Shown here: positions 35,272-44,415 of the stretch, in pieces | Position numbering within the stretch: the stretch's first letter is position 1 | Layout: every line of letters starts with the position of its first letter | Origin: Holophagales bacterium | GTDB taxonomy: Bacteria > Acidobacteriota > Thermoanaerobaculia > UBA5066 | Assembly (NCBI GenBank): GCA_016714815.1 | Contig: JADKBZ010000014.1 | Location: 62,001-126,000 of the forward strand | DNA: 64,000 nucleotides | Direction: 5' to 3' | The notes under the pieces: generated by a model | Seen by the model: only the letters and a program-made list of their open reading frames with translations | Told to the model about the DNA's origin: nothing | Database searches by the model: none | Translations under genes and position numbers: made by a program

Positions 35272-38200
35272 TCAGCCGGCCGCCGGCAGGACGAACCCAA
35301 TTCGAAGCCCTCCCAGCGGCGAGCGTTCGGCCAGGAGCCTTCCGCCGTGCTCCTCGACGGCGCGGCGCGCGGCCGCCAGTCCCATCCCGGAACCACGGGA
35401 TTTCGTCGAGAAGGAAGGATCGAAGATCCGGTGGAGATCCCCTTCGGGAACTCCCGGCCCATCGTCCTCGCACGCGACTTCCACGCCGTCGCCTCCGTTC
35501 GGAGCGCCGACGCGCCTCGCCGCGACCTCGACCTGCCCCCCGGTTTCGCTCAGCGCCTCCACGGCGTTGAGGATGAAGTTCGACACGGCGTCCCGCAGCA
35601 GGGAACGGTCCACGAGAAGCCTTCCGAGCCCTTCTTCCGCCCGCCAGGAGACGCGAACGGTCGCGTGGGCGGCGAAGTCGGACGCCACCTCCGCCAGCAG
35701 CGCCGCCAGGCCCTCGCCCGTGAGGAGCGCCCTCTGGGGCGCCGCCGGGCTCGCGAACCGGGAGAGCCGCCCCGTCCGCTCCGTCAGGAGATCCACCTGC
35801 CGGAGGATCGTCGACGCCGCCTCGACGATCCTCCCGGCGTCGAGAGGAACGCCTCTCTGGCTGCTTCGCACGAGACGCTCCGCCGTCAGCCGAATCGGCG
35901 TCAGGGGGTTCTTGATGTCGTGGGCCACTGCACGGGCCGCCTCGACCCAGGTCTCGAGCCGCTCGGCGCGAGTGAAGTCGGTCAGGTCTTCCAGGAGGAG
36001 TACGGTCCGGTGACCTTCCGAGTCGGCCGAGAGATCGGCAACGACGACCCGCAGCACCTTCTCGCCGCCATCCACAGGGAGGGTGACTCTCGTCTCGTAC
36101 GGCCTCGCGTGCCCGAGCGCCGCCAGGACGGGAGCGAACAGGGGCGCACCGAGCCGTTCGGCGATCCGCTCGCCCCCCGCGAGGAGAGCGTCGGCGGCCG
36201 GATTCGCGAAGAGAACGCGCCCGTCCTCCTCGCGGAAGAGAACGGCCGCGGGAGTCAGGCTTCCGAGGACGCTCACGGCCGCCTCCCGTTCGCGTTCCAG
36301 CAACTCCGTCCGTTCTCTCACCCTCTCCGACATGACTCCGAAGGCTTCGACGAGCCGCGCGAGGTCGACCGTGTCCGGCGTTCGAATCGGCCCGGGCGTC
36401 TCGCCGGCGCCGACGCGTTCCGCCGCGGCGACCAGGTCCTCGAGGGGCCTGGACAGCGCGAGGGCCCCGCGGCCCCCGATCGCCAGGGCCCCGAGCGCGA
36501 CACCCACGGCGAGAAGGACGAGCGCGTCCACCCCTTCGCGCCCCGCGGTGTCCTCTCCGAGAACGACGGCGAGCGTCGTCCGCTCTTCCCGCGAGAGCGT
36601 CACCGCCGCCTCCGCCATCCGCCTCTCACCCGGCCGGACCGGCGCCCTGAGGACCGCGGCTTCGCTCGCGCCGTTCGCGAGCGCCGCCGCGACGAGCGAA
36701 GCGAGCCGCTCCGGCGCCAGGCCCGCCGCCACGGGAACGGCTCGGGAGGCCGCGGCGAGGGCTCCGTCGCGATAGAGGAGGAGGTCGACGCCGACGATCG
36801 AGGCCGCCCGGTTCAGCTCGGCGGGCGACGGCGTTCCCGCGAACCTCTCCTCGAGGACGCGGCGCCCCTCCGTCAGGAGCTGGAGCGCGCGCCGCTCGGT
36901 GGCGCGCGCGGAGGAGCGATCGAGGGCGGTGCGAACCATCACGGCGCCGGCCGCCAGGGGAACGGCGCCCGAAACGAGAAGGGCGAGCGCGAGGCGTCCC
37001 CGGAACGAGCCGAAGAACCTTCTCCCCGAACCAGGGCGACGACCCTGGCGGGCGCGTCCGAGAACGAGGAGCTCTCCCCCGAGAACGACGAGGAGGGCGA
37101 ATGGCAGGGCCATCTCGGCGGAGGCGACGACCGAGCCGAGCGCGAACGCCGGAGTGGGGATCTCGACGGCCCACCCGACGTAGCCGCTCCCCGCGCCGCG
37201 AACCGTCATCCGGAAGCGCCGGCCACCCGACAGCTCCGTGCCCCACGTGGTCCCTTCGCGACGGGCGCCGGCCAGGAGCGGCTCCGAGAGATCGGACCTC
37301 TCGAGGCGCCCCCTTCCCAGCGGCCGGCCCGCACCGTCGAAATCGATCCGCTCCACGGGACGGTCCGCCCAGTCCGGTTCGCCGAAGAGAGCCACCAGAA
37401 GGGGATCCTCCTCGTCCGCATCGGGCCACGGCACCCGCGACAGGACCCCGACCGTACCCGGCACCGGAAGCCCGAGGCCGATCGCGGTTCCCCTCCCCTC
37501 GTCACCCGGCCGCATCGTCCCGAACGAGGAGAGGACCCGCCCCGCTTCGTCGCGAACGGTGAGGAGATCGCCCGGCTCGGGAAAACCGCCGGTCCGTCCG
37601 CGCACCCAGAGGGCGCGGGCGAGATCGCTCATCTGCGTCCGCCCGCCGTCCGGACGCCAGGGGTCGAGCTCCGGCCTGCCGACCCGCGCTTCCCACGCCG
37701 CGGGCTCCTCCTCCTCGAGCCGCTCCCGGTCGAGGCTCGACCGCGAGGCGGCCCTTTCGAGGCGGCCGTCGGTGCCGAGGACCCGGCCCAGCGAGGCGCC
37801 GGCCCCGGTCACGAAGGCCCCGGCCCCCACGACGAACGCGACGGCGACGGCCCTCGAGAGGAGGTCCGACGTCCCATACGCCCGGACCCGCTCGGACAGG
37901 CTCGCCGCGAGAAGGACGCTTCCCACGATCAGGAGGGCCGTCGTCGCGACGGACGGAACGGCGAAGAACGACCAGCCCGACGCCGCCAGGCCGGCGACAC
38001 CCAGTCCGACGGCCGTGCGGCCGGCGCGAACCGCCCTGGACGCCAGGAGGGCCGAGATGCCCAGCAGGGCGCTCGAAAGGGCCACGAGCCCCGCGGACGA
38101 GAGCGGCGCCTCCAGCGGGCCCATGAAGAGGCCCAGCCCCAGGAGAAGCGACGGAGCCGATCGCCCGCCGGTCATACCGAGAAGGACCGGGACGGCGGCG

Positions 38201-39162
38201 ATCGCGACGGCCAGCCCTCCGGCCGCCACGCGCCACGGCGCGCGGCGCTGCTCCTTCCCGCCCGTCGAGAGCGCCGAGCGGAAGAGAAGGATCGCCACGA
38301 AGCCGGTCAGCGCGACGTCGAAGGGCGTTGCGAGGAGGCCGGTCGGGTCGCTCAGGATCGGCGCGAAGGTCCCGGTCTCCGCTGCCGGAACGGCCAGAAG
38401 GAGGAGAAGCCGAGCCGCCACGACCCCTGTCGACGGAGCCCGGGCCTGGAAGCCGAGCGCCAGAGCCGCGAGGGCGCCCAGGAGCGCCCAGGGCCGGGCC
38501 AGCGATCGGCGGACGTCGTCCTCGACGAGGGCCGGCGCAGCCGGTTCCAGCGCGAGCGCCAGGAGCCGGCCCGGAACGTTCGAAGCCCGGACCCGAACCT
38601 GGCGCAGCGTCGGAATGCCGGCCCGGGGGCGTGCCTCGAGCAGATCCGGCCGGACGATTCCGGTCGGGAATCGGCGCGTCACGACGACCCGCCCCCTCGA
38701 CTCCAGGGCGCGGCCGATGGAGGACTCGTGAGACAGGGTCCCCTGCGTCACACGGAACGTGACCGCGAAGCTCCCCTTGCGCCCGGCGGCGGGGGCGGGA
38801 AGGTCTCCGGGCTCGCCCGCCCACGCGACGGCTCCTCCCGACCGGTCGAGCAGGACGACGCCCCAGCCGCTCTCCTTCGGAAGCGCCGAGCCCAGGAGCG
38901 CGAAGAGGCGCCCCGGCCGAACGCCGCCGCTCCCCCCCTCGACGATCTCGAGAAGCGCCGGGTCTGCGGCCAGACGCCTCGACGAGGCGGCCAGCCGCGC
39001 CGCGTCCCGCTCCAGGATCCTGGCGGCCCGCCCCGTCAGATACCCGGCACGCCGGACCTCCACCCCATCGGACAGAGGGCCGAGCCGGGCGGCGAGCGCT
39101 CCCGCGAGCCCCGCCGCGGCGAGGACGCCGAGGAGCGGCGCCACCACCCGGCGGTTCTTCAA
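35272..39162 (-). CDS. Very large NtrY-like membrane histidine kinase
   Basis: 1296 residues. A long sensor part contains roughly ten or more hydrophobic segments (a block about residues 230-480) and two extracytoplasmic regions. Then come a HAMP-like linker (SRPLEDLVAAAERVGAGETP), a PAS-like domain (GRVLFANPAADALLAGG), the phosphoacceptor box AVAHDIKNPLTPIRLTAERL at about residue 1077, and the ATPase motifs FILNAVEAL, CEDDGPGVPEGDL and GSGMGLAAARRAVEEHGG. The HDIKNPLTPI form is the NtrY type. The TTG start at 39162 overlaps hutU as TTGA. No response regulator is adjacent. The hutU link hints at nitrogen or histidine sensing; inference. Confidence 0.85.
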   Translation of the reverse strand: MKNRRVVAPLLGVLAAAGLAGALAARLGPLSDGVEVRRAGYLTGRAARILERDAARLAASSRRLAADPALLEIVEGGSGGVRPGRLFALLGSALPKESGWGVVLLDRSGGAVAWAGEPGDLPAPAAGRKGSFAVTFRVTQGTLSHESSIGRALESRGRVVVTRRFPTGIVRPDLLEARPRAGIPTLRQVRVRASNVPGRLLALALEPAAPALVEDDVRRSLARPWALLGALAALALGFQARAPSTGVVAARLLLLLAVPAAETGTFAPILSDPTGLLATPFDVALTGFVAILLFRSALSTGGKEQRRAPWRVAAGGLAVAIAAVPVLLGMTGGRSAPSLLLGLGLFMGPLEAPLSSAGLVALSSALLGISALLASRAVRAGRTAVGLGVAGLAASGWSFFAVPSVATTALLIVGSVLLAASLSERVRAYGTSDLLSRAVAVAFVVGAGAFVTGAGASLGRVLGTDGRLERAASRSSLDRERLEEEEPAAWEARVGRPELDPWRPDGGRTQMSDLARALWVRGRTGGFPEPGDLLTVRDEAGRVLSSFGTMRPGDEGRGTAIGLGLPVPGTVGVLSRVPWPDADEEDPLLVALFGEPDWADRPVERIDFDGAGRPLGRGRLERSDLSEPLLAGARREGTTWGTELSGGRRFRMTVRGAGSGYVGWAVEIPTPAFALGSVVASAEMALPFALLVVLGGELLVLGRARQGRRPGSGRRFFGSFRGRLALALLVSGAVPLAAGAVMVRTALDRSSARATERRALQLLTEGRRVLEERFAGTPSPAELNRAASIVGVDLLLYRDGALAAASRAVPVAAGLAPERLASLVAAALANGASEAAVLRAPVRPGERRMAEAAVTLSREERTTLAVVLGEDTAGREGVDALVLLAVGVALGALAIGGRGALALSRPLEDLVAAAERVGAGETPGPIRTPDTVDLARLVEAFGVMSERVRERTELLEREREAAVSVLGSLTPAAVLFREEDGRVLFANPAADALLAGGERIAERLGAPLFAPVLAALGHARPYETRVTLPVDGGEKVLRVVVADLSADSEGHRTVLLLEDLTDFTRAERLETWVEAARAVAHDIKNPLTPIRLTAERLVRSSQRGVPLDAGRIVEAASTILRQVDLLTERTGRLSRFASPAAPQRALLTGEGLAALLAEVASDFAAHATVRVSWRAEEGLGRLLVDRSLLRDAVSNFILNAVEALSETGGQVEVAARRVGAPNGGDGVEVACEDDGPGVPEGDLHRIFDPSFSTKSRGSGMGLAAARRAVEEHGGRLLAERSPLGGLRIGFVLPAAG

Positions 39163-40841
39163 CGCCGCATCGGGATCGCGACGCCGTGCGCATCGGCGCA
39201 GGCGATGGCTTCCGGGTACCCGGCGTCGACGTGCCGCACGATGCCCATGCCGGGATCGCTCACCAGGACCCGCGCGAGCCGCCGCGCGGCGGCTTCGGTC
39301 CCGTCCGCCACGACCACCATCCCGGCGTGGATCGAGTACCCGATGCCGACTCCCCCGCCGTGGTGGATCGACACCCACGTCGCGCCGGCCGCCGTATTCA
39401 CGAGCGCGTTCAGGAGCGGCCAGTCGGCGATGGCGTCGCTGCCGTCCTTCATCGCTTCCGTCTCCCGGTTCGGGGAGGCGACGGAGCCGCAGTCGAGGTG
39501 GTCGCGGCCGATGACGATCGGAGCCTTCACCTGCCCCGTCCGGACGAGCTCGTTGAAGGCGAGCCCCGCCTTCTCGCGCTCGCCGTAGCCGAGCCAGCAG
39601 ATCCGCGCCGGGAGCCCCTGGAAGGCAACCCGCTTCGCCGCCATGTCGAGCCAGCGCAGGAGTGCCGTGTTCTCCGGGAAGAGCTCCGCGAGCGCCCGGT
39701 CGGTCGCGGCGATGTCGGCCGGGTCGCCCGAGAGCGCCGCCCAGCGGAACGGCCCCTTGCCGAGGCAGAAGAGCGGGCGGATGTACTTCGGGACGAAGCC
39801 CTCGATCTGGAAGGCGTCCGCGACCCCGGCCTTCACCGCCTGGGCACGGATGTTGTTGCCGTAGTCGAACGTGACGGCCCCGCGCCTCTGCAGCTCCAGC
39901 ATCAGGCGGACGTGCTCGCCCATCGAGGCGACCGCCCGACGGCCGTACTCGGCCGGGTCGGCGACCCGCAGCGCGAGCGCGGCCTCGTAAGGGAGACCGT
40001 GCGGGACGTAGCCGTTCAGCTCGTCGTGCGCCGAGGTCTGGTCGGTCAGGAGGTCGGGAACGATTCCCCGCTCCACGAGCCGCGCGAGGAGGTCGACCGC
40101 GTTCGCCAGAACGCCGATCGAGACTCCCTCCTTCGCGTCGCGGGCCGAGAGGGCCCGGTCGATGGCGGCATCGAGGTCGTCGATCCGCTCGTCGCAGTAC
40201 CGGGTCTGGATCCGGCGGTCGATCCGGTGGGGGTCGACCTCCGCAACGAGTGCGGTGCCGCCCGACATCGTCACGGCGAGGGGCTGCGCTCCGCCCATTC
40301 CGCCGAGGCCCGCGGTGACGGCGAGCCGCCCAGCGAGGGAACCGTCGGGGGAGCCGAAGTCGCGCCTCGCCGCCTCGGCGAACGTCTCGTAGGTCCCCTG
40401 GAGGATCCCCTGCGTCCCGATGTAGATCCACGAGCCGGCCGTCATCTGGCCGTACATCGTCAGGCCGAGGGCCTCGAGGCGCCGGAACTCGTCCCAGGTA
40501 CCCCACGCCGGGACGAGATTGGAATTGGCGATGAGGACCCGGGGCGCATCCGCGTGGGTGCGAAAGACCGCGACGGGCTTGCCCGACTGGACCAGGAGGG
40601 TCTCGTCGTCCCCCAGGATCTCCAGCTCGTGCAGGATCGCCTCGAGGCAGGCCGGGTTGCGAGCGGCCTTGCCCGAGCCGCCGTAGACGACGAGGTCCTC
40701 GCGGCGCTCGGCCACGTCCGGATCGAGGTTGTTCAGGAGCATCCGGTAGGGCGCTTCCGTCAGCCAGGAGCGGCAGTGGAGCGTCGTCCCGCGCGGGAGG
40801 GCCGGCGGGGAGTAGCGGGCAGGGGCGGCAACGGTGCTCAT
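39159..40841 (-). CDS. hutU: Urocanate hydratase
   Basis: Second step of histidine degradation, urocanate to imidazolonepropionate, using tightly bound NAD. The 560 residues have LLNNLDPDVAERREDLVVYG then GSGKAARNP, TAGSWIYIGTQGILQGTYET, TAGLGGMGGAQPLA (the NAD loop), and the catalytic-Cys region with DHLDCGSVASPNRETE. The ATG at 40841 has no ribosome site but TAACAT 7 bases upstream. hutH is 7 kb away on the same strand, so the pathway is split; hutI/hutF are not seen. Confidence 0.96.
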   Translation of the reverse strand: MSTVAAPARYSPPALPRGTTLHCRSWLTEAPYRMLLNNLDPDVAERREDLVVYGGSGKAARNPACLEAILHELEILGDDETLLVQSGKPVAVFRTHADAPRVLIANSNLVPAWGTWDEFRRLEALGLTMYGQMTAGSWIYIGTQGILQGTYETFAEAARRDFGSPDGSLAGRLAVTAGLGGMGGAQPLAVTMSGGTALVAEVDPHRIDRRIQTRYCDERIDDLDAAIDRALSARDAKEGVSIGVLANAVDLLARLVERGIVPDLLTDQTSAHDELNGYVPHGLPYEAALALRVADPAEYGRRAVASMGEHVRLMLELQRRGAVTFDYGNNIRAQAVKAGVADAFQIEGFVPKYIRPLFCLGKGPFRWAALSGDPADIAATDRALAELFPENTALLRWLDMAAKRVAFQGLPARICWLGYGEREKAGLAFNELVRTGQVKAPIVIGRDHLDCGSVASPNRETEAMKDGSDAIADWPLLNALVNTAAGATWVSIHHGGGVGIGYSIHAGMVVVADGTEAAARRLARVLVSDPGMGIVRHVDAGYPEAIACADAHGVAIPMRR

Positions 40842-40848
40842 TCCGTGA

Positions 40849-40854
40849 ATGTTA
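40849..40854 (-). promoter_or_regulatory. -10 element of hutU, leaderless spacing
   Basis: TAACAT, then seven bases, then the ATG at 40841. No Shine-Dalgarno sequence and no clear -35 box. Confidence 0.45.
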
Positions 40855-40925
40855 GTCCCGCCCCGGCGCTTGCGGCGCCTCCGGAAACCGGACCGGTCCG
40901 CTCCGTGCCCGGGAGCGCAGCTCGA

Positions 40926-40982
40926 ATAACGCGCTGCGCTAGCGTTCCTCCCGCTTGACACGGATTACGCACTGCGTTATCT
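40926..40982 (+). promoter_or_regulatory. Promoter with two 18-bp near-repeats upstream of the PhaR-like gene
   Basis: A good vegetative promoter: TTGACA at 40955-40960, a 16-base spacer, TTATCT at 40977-40982, ten bases before the ATG at 40993. An 18-base element (ATAACGCGCTGCGCTAGC, 40926-40943) recurs with five changes as ATTACGCACTGCGTTATC (40964-40981), 38 bases later. The second copy is itself near-palindromic (ATTACGCA-C-TGCGTTAT) and fills the spacer and -10 region, as an operator would. Confidence 0.55.
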
Positions 40983-40992
40983 TTTTTTCACG

Positions 40993-41700
40993 ATGAGCCA
41001 TCGCCTCAGGGAGATCGTCAGGTACCGGAACCGGAAGCTGTACGAGAAGAGCGAACGCCGCTTCGTCACGCTCCACGACATCGCCCGGAGCGTCGCGGAT
41101 GGAGACCGCGTCCGGATCATCTCGGCTGACACGGGCGACGACATCACGGCCCGCATCCTGTCCCGGGCCCTCGCCTCCGAGCGGGTCGCCATACCTGCCT
41201 CCTCCGACGCGATCGCCCTCCTCCTCCGAGCGGGGAGCGACGCCGCCGAGACGGTCGCCGGAGTGGCCGAGAGGGTGGGCGCCGCCCGGATGGCCGGAGC
41301 CGTGAGGATGGCCGCCCAGCCCGAGAAGATCGCGGAAACCTTCGCGCCGGTCGCGCGCCGGCTCGAGACGGCCCGCAACGACGTGGAGCGGATCGTCGCC
41401 GGGCTCGTCGGTCGCGGCCGGCTCTCGTGGGAAGAGGGCGCCCGCCTGAGGGACGACGTCGGCACGGTATTCCGGGAGAGCCTCTCCGACGTCGTCGCCC
41501 GCGTTCGCGATCTCGTCCGGAAGGTCTCTCCCTCCGCGTCCCCTGCCGTCCACGCCGAGATCCAGGAGCTGGCGAGGCGCCTCGATCACCTCGAGACGCT
41601 CGCCGCCGAGTCGTTCCCGAAGGACGCCAGACCGGCGACCCCTCCGAAAACCAATGGCAGGCCCTCGCCTGCTCGAATCACGAAGGAGAACAAGAAATGA
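40993..41700 (+). CDS. PhaR-like PHA regulator fused to a phasin-like coil
   Basis: 235 residues. Residues 6-65 match the PHA-synthesis regulator DNA-binding domain: EIVRYRNRKLYEKSERRFVT then LHDIARSVADGDRVRII then DDITARIL. This is the NRRLYDT...ITLeDIa...DIT pattern. The rest is helical and phasin-like (GLVGRGRLSWEEGARLRDDV, then EIQELARRLDHLETLA), so one protein may bind both DNA and granules. It is the first gene of a rightward pair with a phasin (ATGA overlap). The palindrome in its promoter fits autoregulation, which is how known PhaR works; inference for this gene. Confidence 0.8.
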   Translation: MSHRLREIVRYRNRKLYEKSERRFVTLHDIARSVADGDRVRIISADTGDDITARILSRALASERVAIPASSDAIALLLRAGSDAAETVAGVAERVGAARMAGAVRMAAQPEKIAETFAPVARRLETARNDVERIVAGLVGRGRLSWEEGARLRDDVGTVFRESLSDVVARVRDLVRKVSPSASPAVHAEIQELARRLDHLETLAAESFPKDARPATPPKTNGRPSPARITKENKK

Positions 41701-42182
41701 CCAGGAAACCCGCCCGCCGAGCCGCCCCCGCGCACAAGAACCTCCCCTTCGACGTCCCGCCGCAGATCGACCGGGCCCTGAAGACCGCCGCCGACAAGGT
41801 CGGTGCCGTTCGCGCGGAGACCCGCAACGTCGCCGCCAAGGTCGAGACGAAGGTCCGCGCCGCCGCGACGAACGTCCGGAAGACCGGCGAGACGATCGCG
41901 AAGGACCCCAAGCACTTCGTCGAGGACGTCGTCCGCACCGCGAAGTCGGACATCGACAAGGTCCGCGCCGACGTTTCCCGCGAAGCGGGCCGCATCGCCG
42001 ACGAGGTCGCCCGCCGCGTCACCGCCGTCGTCGAGCCCGCTCTGGAGAGCGCGCTGCACCGCCTGAACGTCCCGACCCAGAAGGACCTGAAGACCCTCAT
42101 CACGAAGGTCGACGGCCTCAGCCGGAAGATGGACCAGCTCCACCCGGCGACGCCCCGCCCCCGGAAGCGCAAGACGGCCTGA
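41697..42182 (+). CDS. Phasin-like granule-associated protein
   Basis: 161 residues, Lys/Ala-rich, with heptad-like repeats (AAKVETKVRAAATNVRKTGE) and the C-terminal phasin motif ALHRLNVPTQKDLKTLITKV then DGLSRKMDQL, ending in a basic Pro/Lys tail. The ATG at 41697 overlaps the regulator stop and follows GAAGGAGAAC. By family it coats polyhydroxyalkanoate or similar granules. No PHA synthase is seen in the window. A second, shorter phasin lies at 45619. Confidence 0.82.
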   Translation: MTRKPARRAAPAHKNLPFDVPPQIDRALKTAADKVGAVRAETRNVAAKVETKVRAAATNVRKTGETIAKDPKHFVEDVVRTAKSDIDKVRADVSREAGRIADEVARRVTAVVEPALESALHRLNVPTQKDLKTLITKVDGLSRKMDQLHPATPRPRKRKTA

Positions 42183-42213
42183 GTCCAGGCTCCCCCCTTA
42201 CTCCGGATAGACT

Positions 42214-42238
42214 GGCGCCGGGCGTCCCGCCCGGCGCC
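42214..42238 (+). terminator. Strong hairpin after the phasin gene
   Basis: A perfect 10-bp stem (GGCGCCGGGC / GCCCGGCGCC) with a five-base loop, followed by GTTTCC. The T-run is short, so it is either a weak intrinsic terminator or an attenuating or stability hairpin before the patatin gene. Confidence 0.6.
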
Positions 42239-42258
42239 GTTTCCATTTCGGAGGAGCA

Positions 42259-43442
42259 GTGACCACACCCAGGCTGAAGCTCGTTTCCTCCCGCGGGAGC
42301 TCTCCGCCCCGGGCTCTCCCCCTGCGCCGGGCCCTCGTCTGCGCCGGCGGAGGCGTCACCGGGGCGATCTACGAGATCGGAGTCCTCGCGGCCCTCGAGG
42401 AGCGGCTCGACGGCTTCTCCCTGACGGAGTGCGACGTCTTCGTCGGCGTTTCCGCCGGCTCCTACGTCGGGACGCTCGTCGCCAGCGGCGTCTCGCCGTC
42501 CGTCCTCTTCCGGAACGCGACCCACCCCGCACCTCCGATCTCGACCAGCTCTCCCTCTTCCGCCCGAACCTCCGGGAGATCGCCTCCCGGCTCGTCTCGG
42601 CCCCGGTCACCGTCGCCCGTTCGCTCCAGGACTTCTACCAGAACCGCCGCGACGCCACCGTCACCGACCTCGTCGCCTCCTTCGCCGGCCTCCTCCCCTC
42701 GGGCTTCTTCCTCCTCGACGGCCTCGAATCGTGGCTCTCCGCCTGGCTCTCCGAGGAGGGCCGCACGAACGACTTCCGGGACCTCTTGCACAAGCTCCGC
42801 GTCGTCGCCGTCGCGCTCGACACCGGAGAGACCCGCGTCTTCGGGGAGCCCGGCAACGACACCGTCCCGATCTCGAAGGCGGTCGCCGCCTCCTGCGCCC
42901 TGCCGGGCTTCTTCCGCCCCGTGCGGATCGACGGCGTCGACTACATCGACGGCGGCGTGAGGAAGACCGCCCACATCTCCCTCGCGCTGAAGGAGCGTTG
43001 CGGCCTCGTCCTGTGCGTCAACCCGATCGTCCCGGCCCGTTACGACCTGGCCAGCGGGCTCCTTCCCGACGGCCGCGAACAGGGCGCGCTCGCGAGCCGC
43101 GGCCTGCTGTCGATCCTCGACCAGGTCTTCCGCCTCACGCTCCACTCGAGGCTCCAGTACGGCCTCAGGCGCTACCGTCGGGAGAACCCCGACACGGACA
43201 TCGTCCTCTTCGAGCCGAAGCCCGAGGAGCTCCCCCGCCTGATGCGCAACATCATGCGGACCTCGGGCCGGATCCGGATCGCCGAGTTCGCCTACCGCTC
43301 GACGCTCAAGAAGCTCGACGACGAATATGGCCGGCTGACGCGGGTCTTCGAGCGCCACGGCATGAGGCTTCGCCCCGCGGTCTCCCTCTCCAAAGCGCCG
43401 CGCCGCCCGGAGGCGGCGCGGACGGGAACGGGATCGGGCTGA
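42259..43442 (+). CDS. Patatin-like phospholipase (frameshifted)
   Basis: Ser-Asp dyad lipid acyl hydrolase. The oxyanion loop CAGGGVTGAIYEIGVLAALE, nucleophile GVSAGS (Ser about 65) and the Asp motif YIDGGVRKTAHIS are all present. The first 90 residues and the rest are in different frames; one base seems missing at about 42512-42540, giving about 394 residues. The C-terminal part has TSGRIRIAEFAYRSTLKKLD. The GTG at 42259 follows GGAGGAG closely. Its position behind regulator and phasin suggests action on stored lipid or granule membrane; inference. Confidence 0.85.
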
Positions 43443-43452
43443 AAAAGGGCGG

Positions 43453-44415
43453 CTACTCGCCGGTGAAGAGGTTTCCCCTCCGGGCCAGACGCGAGTCGAT
43501 CATCTGCTGGATCGTCGAGCGGACGACGTCGGTCACCTCGTTGACGATCATCGGGCGCTCGGCAAAGTCCGGGTCGAGGCCGGGGTCGATCGGCTTGCCG
43601 ATGTCGATCCACCACTTCGTGGGCGCCGGGATGAGCCCCGCCGCTCCGAGGAGCGGGAAGGTCGGGGTGATCGGGAAATACGGAAACCCGAGCGGCCGGC
43701 CGAGGAAATCGGGACGGAAGATGATCGGGTGGATCTCCTCGGCCCCGACGACGGAGATGGGGATGATGGGCGAGCGGGTCCGGAGCGCGAGCCGGACGAA
43801 CCCGCCCCGGCCGAAGCGGGCGACGCGGTAGCGGTCCCGGAAGTACTTTCCGACCCCCTTCACCCCTTCGGGGAAGACGGCGACGAGCTCGTCGCGGAGC
43901 AGGAGCCGCTCCCCGTTCTCGGGGCACGCGCGGACCTCCCCCATCTGCCGAAGCCAGGGCTGCAGGAACGGCAGCGTCGTGAACATGTCGAGAGCGAGCA
44001 TTCGCGCCCGGCGCCGGGCCGGGTGCTCGTGCGAGATGCCGTGCTTGACCATCGCGCCGTCCCAGGGAAGGACGCCGGAATGGTTGATGACGAGAAGGGC
44101 CCGGCCCTCGTTCGGGACGTTCTCCACGCCCGAGAGCGTCACGCGCCACCAGACGCGGTAGAGGAAGTCGAAGAGGGGGTGCCAGACCTTCGCCGCCGCC
44201 TCGTCGTACCCGAAGTCGTCGAGGTCGAGAGACTGGTTCCGGTGGAGGAAGAGGTTCCAGAGATCGACCCACGAGCGGGGCGAGGTGAACTCGGGATGCG
44301 CCGCGAGGAGCTTCGAGGCCTCCCCGAGGAGGTTCTGGAGAAGGTCCTCCTCGGAAGCGGGGGGGACCAGGCTCGGGACGAACGGCGGGGCGGCGACGGG
44401 TTTCAGCTGGCTCAC
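43453..44415 (-). CDS. Lysophospholipid/glycerol acyltransferase family protein
   Basis: 320 residues with the acyltransferase fold: VNHSGVLPWDG (the His...Asp box in the longer spacing of monoacylglycerol-type relatives), AVFPEGVKGVGK (the FPEG box), and the following RFGRGGFVRLALR and IIPISVVGAEE. The N-terminal 90 residues are helical (LLQNLLGEASKLLAAHPEFT). The GTG at 44415 overlaps the SDR stop as GTGA. Expected at the membrane making phosphatidic acid, diacylglycerol or a related ester; the exact acceptor is unknown. Confidence 0.85.
   Translation of the reverse strand: MSQLKPVAAPPFVPSLVPPASEEDLLQNLLGEASKLLAAHPEFTSPRSWVDLWNLFLHRNQSLDLDDFGYDEAAAKVWHPLFDFLYRVWWRVTLSGVENVPNEGRALLVINHSGVLPWDGAMVKHGISHEHPARRRARMLALDMFTTLPFLQPWLRQMGEVRACPENGERLLLRDELVAVFPEGVKGVGKYFRDRYRVARFGRGGFVRLALRTRSPIIPISVVGAEEIHPIIFRPDFLGRPLGFPYFPITPTFPLLGAAGLIPAPTKWWIDIGKPIDPGLDPDFAERPMIVNEVTDVVRSTIQQMIDSRLARRGNLFTGE

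Noticed and set aside
35179..39588. A very long open frame on the plus strand opposite the histidine kinase
   Set aside because: Its Arg/Pro/Gly-rich translation has no domain; it is the antisense shadow of the kinase and hutU caused by high GC.
39163..40506. Extension of the kinase frame upstream through hutU
   Set aside because: The region is clearly urocanate hydratase in another frame; the TTG at 39162 gives a sensible start.
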